Source: Amoebophrya sp. AT5.2 (taxonomy: Eukaryota > Sar > Dinophyceae > Syndiniales > Amoebophryaceae). Taken from it: a stretch of 40,199 nt of DNA. The notes beneath the pieces are model-generated. The model was not told the DNA's origin, made no database searches, and saw nothing but the letters and a program-made list of their open reading frames with translations. The stretch is taken from NCBI GenBank assembly GCA_005223375.1, contig RXOD01003883.1, forward strand, positions 1-40,199, written 5' to 3'. Of the stretch, positions 21,006-29,869 are shown one piece after another (the first letter of the stretch is position 1; each line of letters opens with the position of its first letter). The position numbers were made by a program, and so were the translations under genes.

Positions 21006-21346
21006 TTACTTCGGCGTTTTTGCGTTGTTGGCCACGGCCGCGACTTTCTGCGAAAAGTGCTCCAGCTTCTCCTGCACGTCTTTTGCGGCTTTGCCTCCGT
21101 CCCCTTGCCCCCCCCTGTCCTGCGTCAGCTTCGACGCCATGTGGTCCTGAATATCAAAAATGAAATGTGGATCGATATGATAACGACGTCGGCATCCGTG
21201 CACAGCACCTGCTCTGCATCAGCTCAAGCAACTTTTTCCTCTTACGGCGCTGCTAACAGTTGAAACACCAAGTTGTAGGTACATACCTTCATCGACTTTA
21301 ATATCTGTTCGAGCATGGTTTGGAATTCGTCGGACATTTGGTCCAT
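21006..21346 (-). CDS. Small helical protein, two exons, unknown function
   Basis: Exons 21346-21287 and 21146-21006 join in phase 0 through a canonical intron (donor GTATGTACC, acceptor GATATTCAG) to give 66 residues ending in TAA. The protein starts MDQMSDEFQTMLEQILKSMK and continues with DHMASKLTQ, a Gly/Asp/Gln linker and VQEKLEHFSQKVAAVANN. Both halves look helical and amphipathic. The frame stays open upstream of the ATG (a stretch with LNWGDVVKICDDPPSN), so an earlier exon is possible. I do not recognise the family. Confidence 0.55.
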
Positions 21347-21695
21347 GTTAGAGGGTGGATCGTCGCATATCTTCACTACATCGCCCCAATTTAGCTTCTG
21401 AACTACCGATGGAGAACGAGGTCTGATATGCCCTAGGGGGGGACCGGGAGGATCAGTCTAGAAAACGGTCGAAGGTGGAGGGGTGCGCTCTGTTCCCAGA
21501 AGGGTCCCCCAACCTTCCCGACGGTGCAGCAAAGAGAGAAAGTTATATTTTGACTCCCCAAGTATGGCAGAAGCCTCTACGCCACCAGACACGCAAGCCC
21601 GACGCAGAGAGAGCAGAGGAGAAACCCATCCCGTATTCCCCTCTCCGACAGTGTCTGTCTCCGTAATTCACTGAAAGAATAGACTGGGATTATGT
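21347..21695. other. Intergenic, nothing certain
   Basis: This holds the possible upstream extension of the 66-residue protein (about 21347-21420, minus strand) and the region after the stop of the coiled-coil gene. No other coding frame or repeat is supported. Confidence 0.35.
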
Positions 21696-22794
21696 CTAGA
21701 AATATGCGATGATCATCTCCTTAACCATGCGTAGTTGCAACTGCTCGATCACGGCGTCTTTGTGGCGGATGATGTCCGTCTTATCCCGAATCAACTCCTG
21801 CAACTCGTGCCGCGCCATGTCCGCGTCCTCCCGCTGCTCCGTTAACGTGGTCTCCAGACCTGCAATGAAGATTATTGAAATTGGAGGTGTGCTGCACAAG
21901 AAAGAAGAACTGTGTTACCTGAAGCGCAAAGCCATCCAGGAGGACCTCACATCTTGAAGATAGATGTACATTAATAAGGTCCTCCTGGATGGCTTTGTAG
22001 TTTAAGTAGTACTTTCTTACTTCATCTCGGGGGAACAAGCCTCCACTTAATTGCGGCCACCGGTGCTTTTTTACCGGCGTTCGCTACTCCATCCGCATAG
22101 CTACTGGTGCAGTTTTTCCGGTTGCCAAGACAGCCTCGCCTCTGCGTCCGGCTGCTTCTCCTCGCGCCTTTGCCAAAAGCGCACTCTACTCCGCTATCCG
22201 ATGGCAACCCACCGCCCCCGAGAAAAGAAACCCAAACGCATCTCCAGAACCATAGCCACAGGTCTGAGGACACTGTAGAAAGATGGATCGAGTGAAAATG
22301 AAGAAAAAAAGAAGTACTGTTGATTTTGTGTATGAGATCCTCCTGCATGGCTTTGTATTGGCGCGTCATGTCAGAGGTGACGCAGCAGGTCGTCTTCTTC
22401 TGAATCGTAAGGTCACCCTCCATGTCCTCGAGCAGGGTCCGCGTCTTCATCGTCGACGAACGCAGGTTCTGATCATGTAGTTGTTTCATGACGCCCTCCG
22501 CGGCAATCAAGCGAGGGCTGCAGCAGAAAACAGAAAAACGAAAAATGCGTATTGACGGCGAATTTCATGATATCAGAAGAACGTGAGAAGCAGAAATGGA
22601 TAGGATGAAGCAGTCAGAAGTACCTCTTCTATCCTCTTTTTCACGAGCAGCTGCCGCTCAAGGGTTTCGATTCTCTTCGTTAAATCGATGTTGTCCTCCT
22701 GAAGCTGCACGTCGACGTAGTTCGGATGCGAAGTTGGCAGCCGCGGAATGCCTGGCGCCGGCGGCCCGGTCGGCTTCTTCGCCTTCTTTCCCAT
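21696..22794 (-). CDS. Coiled-coil protein resembling CCDC153/DRC12
   Basis: The proposed three exons are 22794-about 22625, 22517-22318 and 21859-21696, giving about 177 residues ending in TAG. The protein opens with a Lys/Pro-rich tail (MGKKAKKPTGPPAPG), then a coiled coil (DLTKRIETLERQLLVKKRIE). It continues with CCVTSDMTRQYKAMQEDLIH joined to KINSLETTLTEQREDADMAR, and a last helix with IIRHKDAVIEQLQLRM. The DMTRQYKAMQE pattern followed by long helices recalls CCDC153/DRC12, a subunit of the ciliary nexin-dynein regulatory complex; this is from memory of the family and is tentative. Intron 2 is GT-AG, phase 1. Intron 1 needs a one-base shift from GT-AG (GG...AG would keep frame). Intron 2 also carries a foldback copy of exon 2 sequence. 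Confidence 0.65.
21927..21997. repeat. Inverted repeat derived from the gene's own exon
   Basis: Arms of 21 bases at 21927-21947 and 21977-21997 are perfect reverse complements, with a 29-base loop that itself pairs (ACATCT with AGATGT). The arm read on the coding strand, CAAAGCCATCCAGGAGGACC, is nearly the same as exon 2 of the host gene at 22335-22358 (CAAAGCCATGCAGGAGGATC). So a piece of exon coding for YKA(M/I)QEDL sits in the intron in both orientations. Confidence 0.8.
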
Positions 22795-23338
22795 GATGAG
22801 ATTCTGCTCGATTTTTACAGGTAGGCCAACGAGAAAGAACTGACACGTGCTCGTTGTGGTCGGGCCAGCATCTTTGTTGAATAGGAGCCCGGGGGATGCT
22901 CGTCCTTGCGGCTTTTACGTAGATCTAGCTTATTTGCCTTCAGACTTGACATCAAGAAAAGTACCTCGCTCTACATCGAAAACGTTTTATAGCCTTCTTG
23001 ACCGTGGAACTCGTCGCGGTGCAATGAATTCCTCATCCGAACACTAGCCCTAGCGCCGTCCTCGCGACAGCTCGCTGGCAGCCTTCACCTTCAGAATCGG
23101 CTCAGGCTTCGCTCCTGCGTCCTCACGCAAGCGATAATTTTGATTTTCAATCGTATTCGTCGCATAATGAACAACTTCGTGCATGGAAGTGGGAAATCTG
23201 GCCCAAAGAAAAGTCGCTTCTCATGTTTGTAGCATCGATCGAATCGATCCATCGCCGTTGAGTTCCGCAGTCTCTTGCCCGCGTTTCGCCAGCCTTCGTA
23301 CTCGTAGCCCTCGCACACTACGCTACTTGTCCTACAAA
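22795..23338. other. Intergenic, nothing supported
   Basis: Spacer between the prefoldin gene and the coiled-coil gene. ORFs here have no motifs. Confidence 0.4.
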
Positions 23339-23716
23339 CTACTTCTTCGCACCACTCATCATTTCCTGCAGTTTTCCCTTTTTTTCTTCCAGTTCCTTTT
23401 CCAGGCCCACGATCACTTTGTCGGCCCGCTCCAGTTCCTCCTTGATGTAGGACAACCGCTTCCCGACGTTCTCCTTCGCCTGGCTGAGGTCCTGCCGCAC
23501 CAGCACCGGGCCGATCAGCTTGTACACCACCCCGTCGGACTCGAGGATGCCGAACTCCTTCGAAACCGTCTCGTTCTCCTCCTGCTGCGTAAGCAGTTTC
23601 ATGCGCGAGTCGTAGTTGCTCTGCAGCAACTTCTGCTGCTCGCGGTACTCGTCGACCAGTTTCGTCACCTCCGGAGGAGGCGCCGCTTGTGTTTGCTCAG
23701 ACTTGCCGCCGGCCAT
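23339..23716 (-). CDS. PFDN6: Prefoldin subunit 6 (beta-type prefoldin)
   Basis: A single exon of 125 residues, the normal length for this family. Prefoldin is a hexameric cytosolic co-chaperone that hands unfolded actin and tubulin to the CCT chaperonin; subunit 6 is one of its four beta subunits. The sequence has the expected two long helices flanking a beta hairpin: an N-terminal coiled coil around VDEYREQQKLLQSNY, then NETVSKEFGILESDGVVYKL, the near-invariant IGPVLVRQDL, and the C-terminal coiled coil with NVGKRLSYIKEELERADKVI. The ATG at 23716 follows an in-frame region with no better start. No intron is needed. Neighbours read in the same direction but are functionally unrelated. Confidence 0.95.
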   Translation of the reverse strand: MAGGKSEQTQAAPPPEVTKLVDEYREQQKLLQSNYDSRMKLLTQQEENETVSKEFGILESDGVVYKLIGPVLVRQDLSQAKENVGKRLSYIKEELERADKVIVGLEKELEEKKGKLQEMMSGAKK

Positions 23717-24816
23717 TTTGGATTCGGATATTGAGATCGCTGGTTTCAGACTGTTGTTCAGATAGAGTCTACTTGGGCAGGCGAACAACTATTGATTGAT
23801 TTATGGCTATTACCGGCTTATTGCGCGGTTTGCGGTAGTAGTGTGTATTAGAGGTCTCGTCGTGGTACTCATACAACTCGTATAGTGTAGATACTACTCT
23901 GGTCGAGAAGGCGTGGTCGTGGACCCCATTTTCATACCGACTTCGCGAGAGTCGTGGCGGCCTGGGTTCAACCACGCAAGTTCGTTGGATGCAAAATCGA
24001 ATCAGTGGTAGGGAGCTGCAAAAAAGTAGTGATGCATGTCTCTACTTATCGTCCGATACAAGCAATATACGATCAGGTGCCAGTGACCTCCATTCAAGTC
24101 GAGTTGTGATCCATGATTCATTTGAAATTTTCGGATCCGTCTTCATTTCCGGTGAGTGAACACAATCTATCGTGCACAAAACATCTTCAATGTCAATCAG
24201 CCGCGTTAGCAAAGCCTCTCCGGTACTGCTGCAAGTGCTACAACTCTCTTCGGTAAATACATCACAGTGCATTACAGATCCTGGTTCTGGTTGACATCTT
24301 GATCTTCGGATTCCGGCTTTCTTAGTTGTACACAAAAAAATCAAGAGCTAGAGCTACTAGAGGACCTAGAGCTTAATATACGGTAGTACCTTGTCCTTGT
24401 TGCCAAAGACTTGCGAAATAGTTGTGGGAAAATTCGAGCAGCTGCAGATCATCATTATGACCGATATCGCTAGTGCCCAGCTCAACGACTCAAGCTCTTT
24501 GGAACGACCCACGAGCACCCGCAAGTAAGATAAGACGAGGAAACTAAAACCAGCAGAGACTAATTTTCAAAAAAATTAAAATATATTAGGACTGATTGTA
24601 CTAAACCCCCTTAACGTTATCAACTCAAGTACTTCATAACAAGTACTTCATACATAACTTGCGTAAATTCTTTTGAGGCACCGATCACTTGAGCTTCCCA
24701 CTCCAGCCATCGGCCAGCGAAACATGCTGAGATGCTGTTTTGCAAATGAAGAAACGGCCGCAGCCGTTTTTCGTGTTTTGCAACCCTGTATAACCTTTCG
24801 CAGTGATCAGAAGTCG
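23717..24816. other. Intergenic, about 1.1 kb, no gene recognised
   Basis: This is the longest spacer in the gene-rich half. A minus-strand frame at 24042-24344 lacks an ATG at its start and has no motif. On the plus strand, ATGACCGATATCGCTAG near 24457 opens a 23-codon frame that ends at a donor-like GTAAGATAAG; it is the only hint of plus-strand coding and is too weak to call. Confidence 0.35.
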
Positions 24817-26836
24817 TCATGGGTTTATTTCCGGCAGCCCTGGGTTCCATATTTGCCACTTTTCGTCTGTTTGGTAGCTCCATGGGAGAGGGGGACCACC
24901 ATCACGACCTTCAGCGCTTCCGCCTACTACACTTTCCAGCAGCATTCGCGCTGTCGCGTTCGCTGTCGCATTTAGTGTCGCATTCGTTGCATTTAGTGTC
25001 GTGTTTACTGCCGCACTCGCGTACCCCGCAAACGGGCACACCGCCTCGCTTCTGCAGCACGCGCATGTCTCCCCTTTTGCCAGTCCCATCGGCATCGCGT
25101 TTGGCCCGTCGTTGTGCGAGCTTATCCAGTAGATGCAGAAAACCGTGTAAAAGGCGGCGATCAGCAGCGAAATGTACTGCATTACGGTTTCCCAGGTTTC
25201 TTTGTGCACGTTCTTCACGAAGTTGAGGGAGAAAAAGAAGCCGTAAATCGCGCCGCCGGCGTGCGCCGCGTGGGAGACGCCGGTGCCCTTCTCCATGTCG
25301 TCGGCCATCGAGTACGCCATGGCGAGGGAAATCACCACGATGCCCCAAAAACGGAACCAGTTCTCGCGAATACCAAACACCTTCGTGAACCCCAGCTCGT
25401 TCCAATTCAAAATCAGCCCGGACATCTGAAGAGAGCAGAGTGGAGGGTTGTCATAATGCATCAAAGAAGATGAATGCTAGTGCAGATTCACATGTAGACG
25501 TATGAACAACGTGCATCAAAGAACAGTAGCTAAAAAGATACGTGCATCGGCACTAGTCCCCACACGTATCCGGAGCTGCCGACCGTCCTGCCTGCCGGGT
25601 CGCAGACCCCTACCGCGAGTGCTCCGCCCATCACTGCCAGAAATACCAGCGGGATGAACCGCTCGTGCCCGTGTTGCATCTCGAGACTCGGGCCCAGCAT
25701 GAGCTCGAAGAACGCGTTGAACCAGACGTGGGTAAAGCTCACGTGGCAGATGCTGTAGCCCCAGACGCGGTACCACTGTCCCCGCTGGTCCGTCCAGTTC
25801 GGGCAGCCCCCGTGCACTAAAATCGCCCGCCGCGTGACCGGGTCGAAGCCGCGGACGCCCTGGGTCAAATCCTGCTCGCAGCTGTTGTCACGCCACCAGT
25901 TTTGCGACAAATTGTTCACAAGGGCGGTGCAGTACTTGGGATCGTCGCCGCAAGTGGGAAACGCCATCGGCCCATTCTCGATGTTCTCGTTCGAATTGGA
26001 AATGTGGAAGATGAAAATCTGCACGATCGGGAACAGCACGGAAAAGTAGGGCCGGTAGTGGGCGTCGAGCTCCGCAAACTCGTCCTCGCCATTGTCCTCA
26101 GACTCGGTGGAAACCTGTGATAGTGATGGATGGATTTGGATACGGGCTCGAGATCGGTGCTCCTCGCTCGACGGCGTGACGGCGACCGTCGAAGTGCCGA
26201 CGAAACTATCTGTTCTTGTTGTTCACTTGTTGTTGCGTGAGCGGGCCAGTACACCCAGCCGGGTTCCCGAACGGTGTTCCGAACAGGACGGCGTGACGGC
26301 GAACTGAGTGCCGGCGGCGCCGAAACTATTCCTAATTAGCGGGTAAAGGTCGTAAGCAGCAATAGAGGCCAGAGTTTGTTTTCTTTTTTAAAGATACTTA
26401 CCTCGGACATCCCGTCGCTCGCTACGGATTTTTTCTCGATCTCTTCCATGACTGTTATGGTGATTGACTCCGAAACACTCTCCCCACCTTCACTTGAGGA
26501 TCCATCTGACGAGGTCAGTGAAGACGACGTGTCCGACGCTTGGGCTTCACTCGCAGTGGGTTTCGAGGCCGACGCCGATGCCATTTCCTGGTTGGACTCC
26601 GAAGCCTCCTGGCCTCCGCTTTCCCCGGCCTTCTTTTGCCTCTTCTTTTCCTCCTTCTTCTCGGCCTTTTTCTTTTCCTTTTCCTTCTGCTTCTCCTTGT
26701 CCTTTCTCCACGACGGTTCGCCCTTCTTGCCCTTGCCCTTGGCACTCTTCGGTGTGGTAGACGCCGAAGCGCCCCCCAGCGCGGACAGCATCTTGGTGCC
26801 GCCCGAAGACAGCTTTCCTGGACCCAGCTGCTTCAT
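24817..26836 (-). CDS. Rhomboid-family intramembrane serine protease
   Basis: Exons 26836-26402, 26114-25542 and 25425-24817 join in phase 0 through GT-AG introns (287 and 116 bp) into about 538 residues. Rhomboids cut transmembrane substrates within the membrane. Motifs present are GYSICHVSFTHVWFNAFFE with the conserved HxxxN (His near 274), the active-site GSSG with Ser near 326, and SHAAHAGGAIYGF with the catalytic His near 391. Both catalytic residues are therefore in place. The first about 140 residues are a hydrophilic extension very rich in Lys and Glu, then Ser. The loop before the core is rich in Cys, and the C-terminal tail contains six closely spaced N-glycosylation sequons (NTT and NAT repeats). 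The tails suggest a lineage-specific rhomboid of the secretory or surface membranes. The start is the first ATG, after an acceptor-like TTCTACAG. Confidence 0.9.
26169..26330. repeat. Direct repeat of about 40 bp in rhomboid intron 1
   Basis: GACGGCGTGACGGCGA occurs in both units (from about 26170 and about 26287), and each continues with a similar AGTGCCG and CGAAACTAT. The units lie about 117 bp apart in intron 1 of the rhomboid gene. Origin and role are unknown. Confidence 0.65.
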
Positions 26837-27983
26837 TGGAGTACGAGTACGAAGCTGTAGAAGTAAGTAACCTACAGCCACTTCGGTATACTAACTAGGT
26901 TAACTTCGGGTTTAACCCCTTTCCGTTTTCTCGTTTTTAGAAACAAAGAAACCAACGAATGTAGCACTCTGTTTTCTCCCCAAAAGTAACTCAAGGAGAT
27001 TATCGAAATCAAATTCAGTTTAGAAGTGGAAAAACCAATAATAAATTGAATACCTTGACCTTCTAGACAGTGTGACAAATCTGTCCCGTGAGAGTACTTA
27101 TTTTCAACTTCGGATATCGTGCCGCGCTACTGTACTAATTTACTTAGTACTGCTCAAAAAGTAAAAGATTCCGATGCGTAGCGACCTGAAAGATGACTGG
27201 AATAGTGTGAATACTTCGTATGTGTCCAACTTTTGAATGAGGGAAACTAATGTAAAATGTGATGTCAAATTGATTTGGGGGTGCGCCCTTTAATCCCGAT
27301 ATCGCCAAAGGTGGACGAACCTCCGCAGGCGGGGATCTCGAAGAGGCATTGCTGAAATAAAGTCGGTCAATTAAATTGCAGGTAACGGTGGTGCGGAGGT
27401 GTGTCTCGTTCGCCTGCGCCAACGCCTCGTCATGCTTTTATATAAGAACAGTACGTAACCGTAAGGGGATACCTAGTTCTTGGGGCATGAAACTGTGCAG
27501 CGGGGTTCGGTTCGGTGAAAATTCAATTTCTCAGTTTAAGGCGAATATCGGTATAAACGACGGACACGTTCAGGTGGACGAAAGCCGACCGAGAATTCTG
27601 TTCACGGGTCAGACGAACCACGGAAGCCTGCGGCAGAGGGAGAGCGAGAGGGACCGACACTCTACTTGTGTTGTACGTACTTATAACGTCACGGAGGGTG
27701 TCAGGACGAACCGACTGCTGCTCCTGCTTACAGACTCAGACGACCACGGATACAGGTACAGCGAGCACGAACTCGTTATTTTTATTTGGCCACTGCCATA
27801 TAGCGAACAGAATCGATCTCTTCTGACGCGTTCGACTCTCGCAGTCTCTACGCCGAAGACATGCGCGTGAAGGAATTTTTCCGAGTCATACATTGTCATT
27901 GATGTCAACATTGGATGCAAATACTAAAAGCCAGTATATTTGCGCTGGTGTGGTACAGCTTGCCAGGAGGTCCAATGCGTTTC
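26837..27983. other. Intergenic, about 1.15 kb, nothing certain
   Basis: The region between SURF6 and the rhomboid gene has lower GC than its neighbours. Frames at 27144-27422 (minus) and 27376-27870 (plus) have no motifs, and I do not call them. Confidence 0.35.
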
Positions 27984-29349
27984 TTAGAGATCTTTGTCCG
28001 AGTTCAGGACCCGTCTGCCGCCGCCCTCAAAGCCGTGCTTCCTCTTTCCCTTTCCTTTCCCGAAGCTTCCCTTTCCCGAACCTTTTTCCTTGCCACCGCC
28101 TTTACCACTGCCTTTCTCCTTCCCGCCTTTTCCGCCCTTACCACCGGACCCCTTTCCGCCCTTACCACCGGACCCCTTCCCGCCCTTACCACCGGACCCC
28201 TTTCCGCCCCCACCCGCTGCGCCTGCTGCACTTCCACTCACCCCTCCAGCTCCAGCTCCACCGCCGCTGCTTTTTGCCATCTTGTGGTCATGCTTCTTCA
28301 CGGTTTTCTTTAATTTGTTCTTGTCGTCCTTAACCTTCTCCCCCGTCGCGCGGAGCATGGCCTTTTCCATCCGCTCGTCGTGAATCAGTGTTTGCTTTTC
28401 GTCCTCCGGGAGCTTGTCCAGTTTCTTGTCTTTCCGCTCCTGGTCGCGCAAGGTCTTGTCAATGCGCTTCCACTTGCTCCCCTTCAAGGGCTGGTGGTAC
28501 GACGTGTCCAGAGTCTGTTTTGCCACCCCGACATTACCGAACTCCAGGGAGCTCGTCCCGTCATCTGCGGCTGCAGCACGAGCACCGGCTTCTGAGGCTT
28601 TCGCCTCCGCTGTTGGTTCCGCGGAGAAAGCTTCTGCGGCAGTCTTGCTCTTGCTCTTCTTCTCGGCGTTGTGGCCGTCGCGGTGGTCCTTGTCCTTCTG
28701 CTTCTTATTAGGAGCTCCAACTTGTTGTGCTTCACTCCCCTGTCGCTCCTTCCTTCGCTCCAAATCCCGCGCCCGCTGCTGGTCCTTTCTCTGCTGGCGG
28801 AGGGACGCAATTTTCGCCTGCAGCTTGCCGCGGAGGTCCAGGCTTTCGTAGTCGGCCATAGGGTCATGGTCTTCGCCTTCCTCTTTTCCATCCGAGGTAA
28901 GGCTTGAAGAAGCGTCCTTCTTCTTCCTCTTGTCGTTGCCCTTTCGCACGAGGTTCGGGTTCTCCGCCTGCATCTGCTTACCGAGCTTCTTCTTGCCCTT
29001 CTTCTGCTTACCCGCAGCCCGCGCGAGCCGCTGAATGACCTTTTTGTTTTTTCCGTAGAAATTTTAACTACGTATACGTTCAAATAGAATCGCAGATATA
29101 ATTCGACCTGGCTACGTATGATCTTGGCGACTATGAATTGAGCTTGATGACCTTGAGTTTTCTTGTTCCAATCTATCAATAAATATTTTGTTTGTTTCAA
29201 AATCAACGTTGCTCTACCTGTGATGTCGGCGTGGCATCGTCGACTCCCGGGAGCTGCTGCCAGGCCGGCTCGTTTGCGAGGTAATAGCGGGCAGGTATGC
29301 AATCCACCACGCGATCCATCGCCTTCGCGATCCGCCGAATGTGCTCCAT
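27984..29349 (-). CDS. SURF6-family nucleolar protein
   Basis: Two exons, 29349-29218 and 29039-27984, join in phase 0 by a canonical intron of 178 bp into 395 residues, ending in TAA. SURF6 (Rrp14 in yeast) works in the nucleolus in ribosomal RNA processing and ribosome assembly. The N-terminus has the family's short helical block (AMDRVVDCIPARYYL). Then come a Lys-rich stretch, LRGKLQAKIASLRQQRK, a linker, YHQPLKGSKWKRIDKTL, and the signature RATGEKVKDDKNKLKKTVKK near 255-275. The last about 90 residues are a Gly/Lys/Ser repeat tail with a KRKHG end. That tail replaces the usual ordered C-terminus and is encoded by a 24-bp tandem repeat. I am confident of the family. Confidence 0.85.
28132..28204. 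repeat. 24-bp tandem repeat, three copies, coding
   Basis: Three near-identical 24-bp units containing CCCTTACCACCGGACCCC encode KGSGGKGG-type octapeptides in the SURF6 C-terminal tail. Units differ by single bases. The copy number is likely to vary between strains. Confidence 0.85.
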
Positions 29350-29371
29350 TTTGCGCTGGTTTTTTTCACTA

Positions 29372-29611
29372 TCAAAAGCGCGCGTCTACTTCGTCTTCGT
29401 CTTCGGCCGCGTGACGTAGCATTAACAGCTCTTGAAAACTGCGTCTACAGTACTCAAACGAAACTTCGATATCACTGGGCAAAGCACTATAATCAGCGCC
29501 CTGAAAAGCGATGTTCATCAGATCTTCAGATTCAGATACTCGGCAACGGCAACTTATTACGACTAGAACTAGAACTAGCGCGATTTTTCTAGTAAAATCG
29601 ACAGGGGGCAC
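29372..29611 (-). CDS. Possible small secreted protein or exon
   Basis: This minus-strand frame of about 79 codons ends in TGA just 22 bases before the SURF6 ATG. Its first third contains a strongly hydrophobic run (IALVLVLVVISC) like a signal peptide, followed by a moderately acidic, protein-like segment. The frame has no ATG at its start (the first candidate is GTG), so it would need an upstream exon or a start at the internal Met of LMNIAFQGAD. No family is recognised. Confidence 0.3.
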   Translation of the reverse strand: MPPVDFTRKIALVLVLVVISCRCRVSESEDLMNIAFQGADYSALPSDIEVSFEYCRRSFQELLMLRHAAEDEDEVDARF

Positions 29612-29869
29612 ATAGGTTATCTATGGGCGGGATCTCACGAATTTCACAGAATCTTCTTCTTCATCAGAAATTGATCGCTTGACCGATTTCCAGCCACGAA
29701 ATGATCGGATCTCGGATCGGGAACTGACCGATCTTTTCCGTCTGACAGTGTCTGTGTCTGTGACTGTGTCTGTGATGATTGAGTTCGCTTTATTTGTGCA
29801 GCGACGTGTGCATTTTCGTAGGTCGAAGAAGTTCTCGGTCTCGGTCGTAATCGCCATCGATCGGCCATT

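Noticed and set aside
21977..22020. Extra coding exon of the coiled-coil gene (YKAIQEDLIN frame)
   Set aside because: It duplicates exon 2 and forms a hairpin with its neighbour; the GT-AG junction that skips it keeps frame and gives a continuous coiled coil.
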